Shown here piece after piece: positions 9,146-20,308 of a stretch of 64,000 bases of DNA (its first letter is position 1; the number at the start of each line of letters is the position of its first letter). A program made the translations under genes and the position numbers. This stretch comes from Monosporascus cannonballus (Eukaryota > Ascomycota > Sordariomycetes > Xylariales): assembly GCA_004154925.1 (NCBI GenBank), contig QJNS01000195.1:62001-126000 (forward strand), read 5' to 3'. Under the pieces are notes generated by a model that had not been told where the DNA came from, did not search any database, and saw only the letters and a list, made by a program, of their open reading frames with translations.

Positions 9146-11829
9146 TCAGGGGGTATAAAAAAGGAATCGGAAAATATCCGCAGCTCTCTGATACAGACAC
9201 CCCACAAACTGCATGATAAGTACTGCTGAGTTTCCCCACATCCAAATCCTGAAGAACCATATCTTGTGCCAGTACGGATCGCCAAACCACCAGAACTGCT
9301 TCAACGAGTCGTTCATTACGATAAGGCAGACCAGGAAGTTGGAGAAGAGATAGCCTGCAACCAGGGACGTGCGGAACCGCTCAAATGTGTCTTCGCGGTC
9401 GGACACCGGTGGTTCTTCTTTCACGGGCGGGTACAGGGCTCTTTTCACCGTCATTTCGAACAGGTGGTCGATGTCCTCTTGCAGCCGTTCTTGCTCTCTG
9501 TCACCTGCTGCAGGCTGCTCCTTTGGTTCGGGTAGAACTATTGACGGCAGCGGCGGCGGCGGTGGGGTTTTGTGAACCACCTTTTTCCCGCTCTTGTTTC
9601 CCCAAGAGACGTCGTTGATGTTGCTGAAGGCGTACGTCTTGAGAATGTTGGTGTATGTCGACGAGATGAAGAGGTACTGCACCCAGCTGTGAAAGAGGTG
9701 CCATGGGTCGAGGTAGAGGATCCCCGCGGCGATGTAGAAGCCAAATGCCGACACGGCAGTTACCATCACCGTAATAGGCCCGACATCCGTGTAGTACTCG
9801 GTGATGTAGTTGTAACTGCTGCCGCCGTTGGTGTCCATTTTGAAATCTACCAGCCTTTTCGTCAGGTAGATGAGGTTCATGAGCATGTACATCTGCACTA
9901 CCACGAAGACGGTAAAGCTAATGGTGTAGGCGAGAGCGTGACTCTTTGCTCGACCGCCGAGGGCGAGGATGAACTGCAAAGCGACGGTGGCGAGATAGAT
10001 TATTTGCAAAATGGCGTTAAAGATGGGAGTTCCGGATCCGAAGGGGAATCCTTCCACGGGGGCGTCCGGCGGGGGATCTCCTGCGATGTCGTTTACGATG
10101 AACGTCGCAAGCAGGAAGGCAGCGAACGAGAACCAAGAGAGCACGAAGTAGACCACGTTGTACACCATCTGGATGAGGAGGAGGAGCTTTCGAACGGGAT
10201 TGTGGGCCGTCTTGAACAGTCGGTGAAACATGCGCATGCTGTAAACGGAAGCTGATAAGGAGCCGTTGAGCCATCTCCGTCGCTGGTTGATGAAGTCGAC
10301 AGCCGAGATGGGGGCGTCGGTAACCCCTACAGCACTGGTGACCATACGGGTGCGCCATTCGTGCCCGGTCTTTACCGTCAACTCGAATGATAATATACGG
10401 TCATCGGCGAGGTATCTGTTCAAGCGGATGAGCGAGGCGGGTGCTGCTGGCTTGGCGGAGCTTTTCTCCAGTGTCGGATCTCCAATGAAGTACTGCTGAA
10501 GAGGGCGTCCCGATACTGCGCGATATCTAAAAGACAAAGCTATTTGGTTAGGTAGCTATATCGTCAAACATACTGCTGTTCGGAAAGCGGCAAACTTGCC
10601 TATACGCCGAGAAGGCACCAGGAAGCACCGAAAGGTACCCGGTGGTGGATTCCAAAGCACGCTCCATCTGGCAAGCGATTTTATACTCAAAGTCCTGAGC
10701 TCCCACCAACGGGTTAAGGAGATTCAAAAGGCCGGTGCCGGCGTAAGGCTTGAGGATCCCACATGCACCGCCAAGGTTCCTCTCGTTCTTGAATGCTCTC
10801 CAGAGATTATAAAGCGACTCGCCGTGGATTCGGGTCCCCGTGTCGATATGAACAACAATTTCAGGGTTGAGGATCCTACCGAAGGCGTTGTACGTCCATC
10901 GATTAGAGTTGATCTTGCCGGAGTTTTTCGCCTTGAGGCAGACAAGGACTTGCATCGGTTGGAGCGTTGAAGGGTGATCGGAACGCGGCCGGATTAGCTG
11001 CTGTCCTTCCTCAATAGCAAGCTGCGTAGTATACTCGAACTTGAGAACCGTTGTTAGTTTGATGGCTGGCTCGGCAAACATCATGACAGGAGGTATCCTC
11101 GGTGGCAGAAACATACGATGTGTGCTACTGTGGCACGCCCATCCACGTCTTCTTTCATTACGCCGTCCTGATACGCCCCGCACGTTGCCAACACGTCGAG
11201 GACTCGCTTGTCACAGGCGTCAAAACCATCCATGACCAAGCACAGCACGATCTTCTGCCAGGCCGGCCCTCCTCCTCGGTTGAATACAGATCGGTGCCCG
11301 AGGTTGGCGATGTTGCGTATGTTCTTCATGACGCTGTGGTAGGTTCTGCAAAACAAAACCTTGTCCTCGTTGAAATAAGTCACGCAGACCAAGAGCTCGG
11401 TACATCTGCTATACGCCCGCGCCCGGAGGTCGTATCCATTCTTGAGTGTAAAGTCGTCTGCGTCGCAAGTAGCAGCGGTGTCTTTGAACGTCAGTACTGC
11501 TTTGCGATTTGAATGTGCTGGTAAAAGGGGCACGAACACCTCAGCTTAGTGAATTCGTTATTCATAGAGGAGCCTAGATACTGAGCTTGCACAGCATTTC
11601 GGATCGGGATTGGCACAGGGTACTCGAAGGACTGGACAAAACCCGTTGTGTCGACATTCCTTGCCATGGGTCGTCCAAGGCCATGCGGGGGCGGCGGGGC
11701 CCTGTCCGGGAGCTGGAGTTGGATCCTGTACTCACCATTTTCGTTCGGTGTATCATAACTCTCAGTCGTTCGGTCGAGCAAGGGCGATGAGGTGGAACCA
11801 TCTTGCCGGCAATATGGGTATTCTGCCAT
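9146..11829 (-). CDS. Class III-type chitin synthase
   Basis: Four exons on the minus strand (11829-11538, 11481-11117, 11039-10600, 10526-9146) give 825 residues. Introns are 56, 77 and 73 nt. The third has a GC-AG boundary (AG|GCAAGT) and the first a weak GTTCGT donor; both are forced by frame and family continuity. The product is a membrane-bound GT2 enzyme that polymerises UDP-GlcNAc into chitin. Visible in order are the N-terminal chitin synthase segment with [37 protein letters not shown], the donor-site region, [16 protein letters not shown], the acid motif as LADDR (406-409), QRRRW (447-451), then about six membrane helices and [11 protein letters not shown] before a proline-rich loop. 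KDVDG/VAHIFEYTTQL-type sequence around exons 2-3 points to class III. The N-terminus is shorter than usual for the class. Several normally invariant positions differ (EDR is DDR, GGACGE is GGACGI), so this may be a diverged paralogue. Confidence 0.9.
10527..10599 (-). other. GC-AG intron of the chitin synthase gene
   Basis: The minus-strand donor reads AG|GCAAGT and the acceptor TTTTAG, 73 nt in all. Splicing here joins SAY-R to [13 protein letters not shown] in phase 2, as expected for chitin synthases. No GT donor nearby keeps the frame and the conserved sequence. Confidence 0.8.
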
Positions 11830-12749
11830 CGCGGGGCTGGTATGCCAGGCTCTAGGAACGAAACCTTCAGAATTTCGAGCTCCAGGCAGTCAGGCTGTCA
11901 TTTTGTTTGGACGAGGCAGCCGGCTGAAAGGGGCTCGGTTTCCCAGCCACCCAGACACCTGATACTGAAGCAGGTAGCACACCACCTTGCGATCCGTACC
12001 TCCCTTCTGGACTTGAGAACGAACCGGCAGTCAGGAAGCCCGCCACATTGAAACCCCAAGTCCGTGTCACGCAGCCCAGTCCCAGCTGGGAATGGCACCA
12101 AAAGTAAGTCTGCTCAAACACCTCACTCAGCCCAGGCTCAGCCCACCTTAGCTCTGGAAACGGAAACGGATTTTAGTAAACTTAAGTTTCGTATCTGAGT
12201 AAAGTGGTATTTGGAAACTAGGTTACCGTATTGCCATTAGGATCTATATCAGAAATAAGTTTCCGTACACCGTATCCGATGTAAGGTGAGTGACCAAGAG
12301 TGACCTCCTCCACCAGGGTTTCTGGATGTCCAGGAAGCAACATGTAGTTCAAAGCAGCTGAGAGACCTAAGCGGAGAGCCTTTTCCAGGTACGACCTGGA
12401 GGTTGGAAGTCATATTGGCCAGAATGTTGACGCCGACCTTCAATTAGGGGGTTGATGCTTGAGGTTGTCATTGTGGGAGCCGGCAAGGGCTAGACTAACT
12501 AGCCTTATCGCCCGAAACTGATAAGATATGCACTGCCACAAATCGACCCCCCGCCCCCCGTGTAGCAGCCACAAGCTCTTCAGGGCTCTGGCCTCAGGAA
12601 TCCGCGTTCGTGACAAAGCTCCATCAATAGCTGCAATCCCCTGCAGCGACGACGTCCTCCCGCCCCTTCAACCCCTACGGCCCGATTAATAAGCTGCGCA
12701 ACTGAAATACTAGATTTTTCCGACTCTAGATCCCGCAACATACATAACA
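11830..12749. other. Divergent promoter interval
   Basis: This interval separates the divergently transcribed chitin synthase and BuGZ-like genes, so it should hold both promoters. I see no clear TATA element and only short open frames without motifs. It contains a C-rich tract near 12549-12560. Confidence 0.5.
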
Positions 12750-13956
12750 ATGGGAAAGAAGAAGCGCGGTCATCCCGATGTCGAGGAGATCCTCGCTCGG
12801 CCCTGGTGCTACTATTGTCGGTTGCGGTTGGATAACGGCAAGAGGAGCTGGATCTCTGCTAACACATAACCAGGCGAACGCGATTTCGAGGATTTGAAAC
12901 TCTTAATATCGCACCAGAAGGCGAAGCATTTCAAGTGCGACAAATGTGGAAGGCGGCTCAACACAGCTGGAGGTACGGAACTTCAGCTTCCCTGCAGTCG
13001 CGTAAACACGCCGTGATGGCTGACAAAATGACGACGTACAGGTCTGTCGGTTCACATGAACCAAGTGCACAAGGAGTCGCTATCATACGTGGAGAACGCG
13101 CTTCCGAACCGCCAGGGTCTCGATGTCGAGATCTTTGGTATGGAGGGTATCCCAGAAGATATAGTCCAGCAACACAACCAGCGCATCATCCAGAACTTCT
13201 ACCAAGCACAAGCCGACCGGTATGCCGCCACCGGTAACCCTCCTCCCGGGCAGAATCCGAAGAGACCCCCCAAGAAGATCAAGATCGAGTCTCCAGATGA
13301 GATAAAACAGAGACTGGCAGAGCACCGGGCGCGAGTCGCGGCGCAAAAAGCCGCCAATGGAGGAGGCGCGAATCCGACACCTCCGGGCATTCCCGATGGA
13401 CGCAGTCCCTCACAGACCCAGTCGCCTGGGGCATTCGTACGTCACGTTCCGGCGCTATTTCAGACTTATGACCACTAACGCTCATGTGTAGAATTCACCC
13501 TTCCTTCCGCCAGCTGGGCAGTACCCTGGATTCGCTCCACCAGTTCCTGGTTACTCTCCTCCCCCCCAACAGTACCCTGTGGGATACCCACCGTCCAACC
13601 TGCCTACGCGGCCTGGTGGCAACGTTCCTGCTCCGCCGGGACTGCCTCCGCGTCCCGGTCAACAAGGTTGGCAAGGAAACGCGTCCACGATTGACGAGCT
13701 GGTATCGGGTGCCGCAAGGCAGGGAGATGACATTGATCAGATCATCAGGATGGCAGAAGCCGGCATCAAGCCGCCGAAGAAGACGGATGCTCTTGCTGCT
13801 GCCGCTGAAGGCACAGCCGAGGAGCCGGCACCCGAGAAGAAGTCGAAGAAGGACAAGGACAAGAACGTCAAGATGATATACGAGGACGAGCTGAGTCCGG
13901 AGGAGAGGATGGCTATGATGCCCAGGTACGCCTTCGTCCCCGAGGCTGGAGCGTAG
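12750..13956 (+). CDS. BuGZ/ZNF207-like C2H2 zinc-finger protein
   Basis: There are four exons, 12750-12816, 12874-12972, 13042-13436 and 13492-13956, giving 341 residues. Introns are 57, 69 and 55 nt, with CTAAC or CTGAC branch points. The basic start MGKKKRGHPDVEE leads into two zinc fingers, with ligands C20/C23/H36/H41 and C44/C47/H60/H65, joined as HFKC. This is followed by VHKESLSYVENALPNR, EIFGMEGIPEDI, a coiled basic stretch (about 155-175) and a long Pro/Gly-rich low-complexity region. This order matches the BuGZ/ZNF207 family, whose animal members act in Bub3 binding and spindle assembly and have been linked to splicing. In fungi the role is less clear. Intact and typical in length; I see no clear GLEBS motif. 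Confidence 0.9.
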
Positions 13957-14392
13957 AGAGGTTATATGCATTATGTAAAATACTAGTGATATTGCTAATT
14001 AGCAGTCACTTCCGCGTGGGGGACCCTTGATTGTGACCCCTTAATACTAAACTTATGTCGGTCAATACTACTCACGAAGCTTGCAAACTGAGCTATCTGG
14101 CGCCATGGCTTGCCTGCTCCCTTTTACCTGCCAGGTTTACACCATCTTACACCAGTCCTTTGACTCCCGCTTCGGCAGAGCCCTCGTTTCGGTACATGTA
14201 TCTGGCGGAGAGGAAAATGAGCCAGGACCAACCATGAAATGGTTGATCAACTCTCCTACCTTGCTAGCCATGTGGATAGCACGATTCCGGGAGATGGCTT
14301 CGGAATCTCGAAATGGCCTCACAAGGCAATACGCTGATTTTCACTTGGTATTCGAAGCTCTGTATTGAACGCACCACCGAGAAAACCCCGAC
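13957..14392. other. Convergent 3' interval
   Basis: This separates the 3' ends of the BuGZ-like gene and the sulfatase relic. Only short overlapping open frames are present. Confidence 0.5.
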
Positions 14393-15828
14393 TCAACCGA
14401 ATTCCATCAACCCAGCAGAACTCTCGGCCGAACGGGGAGCCCAGTGAGGACCAGCCGCGCTGCCTGGGTTCTTGGGCCCGAAGTCGAACCGGTCTGGCAG
14501 CCTCATCCCGAGCTTCTGCGCTGCGTGCGTGGTCATGACGCTCACGCCGCCCCTGAAGAGCTACGGGTCGTTCATCTCGTACTGCCAGCCCTCGACGCCC
14601 GGCCGCATCCCCCTCAGCAGGGGCCTCGAACTCGGGCTTGCCCGCCAGGTTGTCCACCTCCCCGGGGCCGTTCTCCAGGTCGAAGGACTCCTCGGGTCCG
14701 CGGTAGACGAACTTCTGCCGCTGGCGTCGGCCGAGCATCACCTCCGGGGCGCCGGACTGGTCTGTCGGCGCGGCGTTCCGGATGCCCTCCCAACTCAGAC
14801 TGCCGTACAGGCCGCTGGCGAAGGGGAAGTCGAGCCGCCAGGCGATGTTCCGGTGGTACTTTTACCCGTGGTTCCGCACGAAGCGCGTGGGCCAGTAGTT
14901 CTGTATCTCATGGAAGGTGTGTGAGCCGAAGATGTGGGGGTCCATGTCTCGGGGGGCAGCGCGTCGCTGTCGCCGAGCGCGCGGAGAGAACGAGGTACCC
15001 TTCCGAGGCGGTGATTTGCCCCTGTTGCTGGTCTTGACGTCGCTATCTTGCATACCACCCCCAACCCCACTCGATGCACGTCGGCAAGATGTCAAGGAAA
15101 GAAATCATGTTGAGGTTCACGACGCCCGAATTCCCGCCGGGTTGGCGCATACCGGCGTCGTATAACGTTGCCTTGGAGTTGAGGAACGGGGAGCCGTTGT
15201 CGCTGACGAATATTACGAGGATGTTCCTGTCCAGGCCGCGCTTCACCAACTCCCCGAGGATCAGCCCGGCGCCAAGACCCATGCGGCTGATCGGCTTGTA
15301 GTACTCAGCGAGCTCCGCCCACAGCTCCGGGACGGCGCTGATGAAGGGCGGTATCTCAACGTCCGCGGCCTTGTAGTCGGGGACGCTGACGTCCCTGACG
15401 TCGCCCTCGTCTCGTTCCCGAACCCTTCGCGCGTCTCGTCGCGATGGAGGTTCCCGGAGCCCGACCGTCAGATGGAACGGCCGCCCCGTCTCGGCGGCCT
15501 CCGCCGCGTTCTGCCGCACGTCTCGGCTAAGGCTCGGTCCGTACCACTCCCACGGGTACACCTCACGGGGCCCGACGTGCACCTTGCTGAGGATGCCGGT
15601 CTGGTATCCGAGCGAGTTGAAGATCTGCGGCGCCGTCTCGACGTGCTTGTGCGTCTGGAAGCTGCAGGACGCGGTGCTGGCGAAGGCTTTGGTGAACCTG
15701 GTCCCCTGCGCGGCGAGCTGGTCGACGCGTGGTGTTCTAGTCGCCTCCAGGCCGTAACAACCAGGCATCAGGCCCAGGTCGTCGGCTACAATAAGCAGCA
15801 CGTGTCTTCGTTCCGTAGGGGCCGCCAT
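14393..15828 (-). pseudogene. Sulfatase (arylsulfatase-type) relic
   Basis: The N-terminal frame (15828 down to 15043) reads RHVLLIVADDLGLMPGCYG, then FASTASC, and later SDNGSPFLNSKATLYDAGMR. These are the metal-binding Asp-Asp pair and the DNG motif of the sulfatase family. The segment that should follow the catalytic Cys (C-x-P-S-R) is missing: the sequence jumps from STASCS straight to FQTHKHVETAPQIFNSLGYQ. Later parts lie in other frames: HIFGSHTFHEIQNYWPTRF near 14900, ESFDLENGPGEVDNLAGKPE near 14660, and RLPDRFDFGPKNPGS near 14480. A conserved DPWLF has become DP-stop-LF, and the terminal TGA is at 14393-14395. Deletions, frameshifts and a nonsense codon make it non-functional. Third positions still show the GC bias of a former gene, so decay is fairly recent. 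Confidence 0.88.
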
Positions 15829-17313
15829 GATTTCGCGCGGTGATTTGCTGATCCAACTGAGGAATCACGCAATAGGTATGAGAGACTACGTACCGCGATA
15901 CGGGTAGTTTTATGAAGAGTTCGACCGTCCGATGACCGGCATTCTACCCTAGTGTCAGAGATCGCTTAAGACCACGGATTATCGGGAGATTACCTAGGAA
16001 GGCCCAGCTAACCCCGGATCTTCGTTAGCGGCCGACGAGCCGACGCACCGTCTCCACGTAGTTCGATGGTGCGAGTGTAGTTCATGATGTGGTGATACCT
16101 AGGTTGGGCCAGCATTTTCGGGCCGTCGCGCTGGTGGAGAAACGAAATGGGGGGGCTTTCGGATCGCGACAGGTGGGCCTGTCTGGATCGTTGATTCAGG
16201 CCGGGGATTATACCTAATTACAGATCAGTGGAAATTGGATGAATCAAAAGCAAGTACCTAGTAAAGCATCCGGAAATATTAGTTACTATTCCACGTTTGT
16301 CCCTATATGATATCTCCACTCTCACTGCGCTGCACTGTCTTTGTTGTGGTTGATCGAAGGCAACCATTCCGTTACTGTTCGACATCTCTGAAATGCCCGC
16401 GATCACTTATCGGTAACAGAAAGGGGAAGGATACTGCAGGCAGGTAAGACCCCTGGTAGTTATGATACCATTGGAGGAAGGCCACGAATCTCCTGGTTCG
16501 AGTGGCCTGTACGAATATCTGCTTAAGAGGCAAGGGATCGGAAAGAAAGGCCCTGTAGCGGAAGCCTTACCTAAGTAGGTCGCAAGAAGTCTCAAGCCTG
16601 ACATCACTCACTCTCCCTTTAACAACGATCCACGGATACAGATTTGGGCGAACAGCTACATTCTCAGGTTCTATGCTTCAGAGCACAGTCCTAACCAGCA
16701 GCTGGTTCCGGCCCAATTGGTGTATTTAGCGGGGAATGAGTGGGCGAAAGGCGCAGAACGGTTGATCTAGGGAAATACGGCAAGGTCTCTGTCCCCAACC
16801 TAATGGTAGGTCAGCATACCTATAACTTACCGTATACACCATCCCTGGCCGGTTTGCTGATACAGCTCTTTAAGCCTCGGTTCTCCTCTACGACTTCCAG
16901 TTTCGCGTAGGCAACTATACGCAAGCCTGTGATGCTGAGCGGCTTGATAACCCGCATGGCACATGCCATCCAGTTGGATTTGGAATATCGATCTGACCCC
17001 CCCCCGGGGGGGGGGGAATGCTATCGAAATTAGACGCTTTTTGGGATGAAGAGCCGCAAGTCCAGTCCACCTAATCTACTTCCCATAGGCGCCTGATTCG
17101 CTTACTTCGTCCGGTATCTTGTTTGTTACTCGGAGGCTGCAAATATGGGTATTTAATATGCCATCGTAATACAAGAAATGCGCAGTGATTCACAGCACAA
17201 GTCTCACCGGATCCTTGACACTCTATTCTTCTATACATAGTCACCGATGCTTGGCCTAGATGTCTCGGAATGTCTGGCCATTAACATACTGAACCGCAGT
17301 AACCATTAAATCT
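15829..17313. other. Intergenic stretch without a supported gene
   Basis: There are no open frames above 70 codons and no motif. It contains the C9G11 palindrome at 16997-17016, listed separately. Confidence 0.5.
16997..17016. repeat. C9G11 homopolymer palindrome
   Basis: Nine C are followed directly by eleven G, a perfect self-complementary block able to form a hairpin or quadruplex on either strand. It could also be an assembly or base-calling artefact. Confidence 0.9.
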
Positions 17314-18363
17314 GTGCTTCGACGCCTAGTTCACAGTGAATTTATACCTATAATTGCTGACTTCGAGTCCTCCATTGGCTCCCTACGCCAGTCGCCTGTA
17401 GCATCAACAGAAGAGTTGCCAACCCCTGGTGATTCTCGGGGCCGAAGTGTCTATAATTTACCTACAGATAGCTCTATCCATCTCACCAAAGTAGCATATC
17501 CGGACCTGATCGGGGAAGCCGGTCCTAGCTGGATCGACGAAAAGAGCATCAGGATTGCGCAGAAGACTGATAACGGACAGTGGGGACTAGTTAGGCGGAA
17601 GCTCAAGAACGAAACCTGGAAGATCGCTCGCGAGAGGGCAAAGGCGTACCATCGCGGGCTTTTTACAAATTTGGCCAACACTAATATCTATCCAGTGCCG
17701 TGCGGCTGCGATATTAGTCCTCAAGCATTTCGATGCTACGAATATGTACTGGGATGAGCGCCTCTCTGGACTCAACACAATGGAGAGAAAGCCATAATCA
17801 ACAAGCTTCGGTCGCAGTTCCCACTAATCGTTGCAAAGAAAGGAGCTTCTTCACAAGCTTTGATTGGACAGCAAAAGGATGACTTACCTACAGTCGTCGC
17901 AACAGAGCCTCACCCTAGGGGCCACGGACTTATTGCAAAGGATGACATGTACGACGCTGGGATAATTAAGTTCAACGGCGAGGTAAAGCTCCCTATCACA
18001 ATGATGCTACACCGAAACACCTAACATATCCAAATCCTTGTGTTACTCGAAAGATCGAAGAGATATTGCAGGATCTTCCTGCTGCTCATGAGGGATACCA
18101 TCGCTGTGCAGATAATGTTCGTGCACTCACAGCAGCACTCTTCTACACGTTCGCGTCCAGCTTGCCGACATCATCGCCCCTAGAGCGTACTGGCATTTGG
18201 AATACACGGAGTTGAAGAGAAGGTTGGCGGGTCTGGGGCTTCAAACACGTGTGTTTATGGGGGAACTTCAACTACGATACCGCCGGGTGTATAAGGAGGA
18301 GCTGATGAAACAGTTCAGTCCTGTGCACCAGGAGATGCTCACCGTGAGTTACTACGCCCTTTA
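17314..18363 (+). pseudogene. Left part of an unrecognised, fragmented gene
   Basis: The first frame, 17314-17757, gives 147 residues (MLRRLVHSEFIPIIADFES at the start; CGCDISPQAFRCYEYVLG at the end). Coding character continues in other frames: MYWDERLSGLNTMERKP, then DDMYDAGIIKFNGE near 17940-17985, then DLPAAHEGYHRCADN near 18080, then LGLQTRVFMGELQLRYRRVY near 18235-18295. GTAAAG after FNGE with a downstream CTAAC could be an intron, and so could GTGAGT at 18342. Some frame changes may therefore be splicing and others damage. I recognise no family. Reading sense resumes at about 20310, beyond the inserted transposon. Most likely this is a disrupted single gene. Confidence 0.45.
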
Positions 18364-18372
18364 GCGTTCATT

Positions 18373-18421
18373 GGGTAAGATGACCCCCCCATCCGCGCTC
18401 CACCCCATCAACGCTCCACCC
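18373..18421. repeat. Left terminal inverted repeat of the pogo-like element
   Basis: It begins GGGTAAGATGACC and is identical to the reverse complement of the right end for 42 bases. One mismatch follows and then six more matches. Unlike the interior it keeps its CA dinucleotides and high GC. Confidence 0.9.
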
Positions 18422-18575
18422 AATTTTGAAGCCATCGCCACAACAACCTCTCCATTCAAATAACAATATCTCAACAGCCACTTCATCAATTGATTCCATA
18501 CTAAGTAAACCGTACAATAATACAATCCGCTTCCATCTCGTTATTTTCGTCGCTTCCAGAAGGCTCGGTTTCCTG

Positions 18576-18806
18576 TTAATTTTGCCGAATAACGGTAAAG
18601 CGTCCCTTCGCAAGGGCCTTCCGCCCTACCTTTATCTTCTTGACCGAAATTATTTTTACGAAGCCTTTATTAGGCTCGGGCTGTACTTTCTTATGTTTTT
18701 TAAACTTTGCTTTTTTAAGGGCTGCAATTATTTGCCTATTAAAAACTTCGGTAGCAGAAAATTTAGCGGTTTTATCGTTAAAGGCTTTGGCGAATTTGCG
18801 GAACAA
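18576..18806 (-). pseudogene. C-terminal transposase fragment
   Basis: An open stretch of 76 residues is very rich in Lys (FKKHKKVQPEPNKGFVK, KKIKVGRKALAKGRF). It is the only sizeable uninterrupted part of the transposase. The position near the left end and the basic tail fit the C-terminus of a fungal pogo/Fot1 transposase. The remainder up to about 20170 is broken by stops. Confidence 0.6.
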
Positions 18807-20259
18807 AAAACGTACGGTAAAATTCCCGTAAGCTGGATTAACTTATACCAGGACTTTTTTAATCCAAATTAATTCCTTAAATAATTTAGGTATTTTAATA
18901 CTTAAAATAATTATTTGAAATAAAAAATTAAATCGTTTTAGGGTAAAAATTAATTTTTGGATAAATATATTTATTATTTTTTTTCTTTCATATATTTATT
19001 ATTTAATATTTTCGCTTTATTAATAAAACGTAAACTTATTATTTTCTAATTTTTTATAATATATTCCGAAATTATTATAACTTTTTGCTATATTTTCGTA
19101 AACGCCTAAAAGAAATTAATTTTATTTATAATTTCGGAAATCCGTTTATAATAACGTTTACGGAATTAATAACGGTATTTTTGCTTTAAGATAATAAATA
19201 TATTTACTTTAAAAAATTAAAAAATATAAAAATATAAATATGCAAAAATATAATATATATTTTATTTTGAAAATATATTTATATAAATTCCTTAATAATA
19301 TAACTTTTATAACCGTTAATTATTAATAATTTTTATTTATCCGAGTTCTCGGGCTTAATATAAAAATTAAAAATTTTGCGAAATTATTTTAAGCCGATTT
19401 CGTTATTCGTTTAACCGTTTTTTAACGTAATAAAATACTAGTTTTTGTATATTTTATCGTCCGAATTAAGGAATTATTATTATTATATGTTAATGCCGTT
19501 AAAAATTACGAAAAACGGTAGTAATCGCCCGTTAGCATTAATATAAACGATTATAATAATTTACCTCTTTTTAAAAATATCTTTTAAAAAATATTTTTGT
19601 AAAGGTTTTTTTAAGGACGAAATAATTTTCGCCTATATTTTCCATTATTCCGATTTTATCCGCGTTAAATCGATTTTTTTATTTAATAACCTTAACCTTT
19701 GGCAAAGAAAAACGTCCGAATAAAACGTTAATAAAAGCCGGGAAAATATTATTTAAACGCCTATAATTAATAAACCTGCCCTTAATAATCCTAATTCCAA
19801 AATAATAACGCAAAAATCAGGCTATTTAACCTTTTCTTAAGCGTTTAAGGTTACCGTTATTAATTAAAAAACATTATGCATATAAGCGGAATCGCGAATA
19901 AAATGGCGTATACCCTAATTAATCTTATACGATAACTTAACGAGCTAAAGCTTTTTCCTAGATTCGTAATAATTTTTAACGACTTTTATCGAACTTTTTT
20001 TCGTCCGTACACCTTAGATGCGGCATAAGATATATCTTTTATTAACCTGGCAACCCTTAAAAGCTGAACGCAAAAACCTTTTACGTATTATTTCGTTAAT
20101 CGCCTGCGCCATACGGAATTAAGCTGAGGGCTGCATATCGTTCGAAAATGCAGATTTTGCTAAAGAAAAAGATAATTTTTTCAATTTTTTAAAGCGTTAT
20201 TAAAAAGCTTTTTATATGGAAAGAAATCAGTAAGTGGATCGACGCGCAACGCGGTTATG

Positions 20260-20308
20260 GGGTGGCGCGTTGATGGGGTGGAGCGCGGATGGGGGGGTCA
20301 TCTTACCC
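20260..20308. repeat. Right terminal inverted repeat of the pogo-like element
   Basis: This is the reverse complement of 18373-18421 with one mismatch. Confidence 0.9.

Larger units (their letters stand above)
18373..20308 (-). mobile_element. Fot1/pogo-like (Tc1-mariner) DNA transposon, RIP-degraded
   Basis: The element is 1936 bp long, with terminal inverted repeats of about 49 bp that differ at one position. The interior is strongly AT-rich. The transposase is read on the minus strand. Fragments include VARLIKDISYAASKVYG (helix-turn-helix region) and NRFNADKIGIMENIGEN, which matches the N-x-D-E-x-G-I-M-E-G-x-G block of fungal pogo/Fot1 DDE transposases. A Lys-rich C-terminal tail follows at 18806-18576. 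Many TAA/TAG codons interrupt it, so it is inactive. A clear TA target duplication is not visible at the ends (flanks TT and AT). It lies inside the unrecognised gene on either side. Confidence 0.85.

Noticed and set aside
9572..10255. 227-codon plus-strand open frame opposite the chitin synthase gene
   Set aside because: It is an antisense shadow of a GC-biased exon; the minus-strand product has clear family motifs.
14444..15037. Long plus-strand frames opposite the sulfatase relic
   Set aside because: They are Arg/Pro-rich shadows caused by the GC third positions of the former gene.
16481..16508. Hairpin with GGTTCGA, at first sight like a tRNA T-arm
   Set aside because: No matching A-box, anticodon arm or acceptor stem can be laid around it. 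I support no tRNA in this window.
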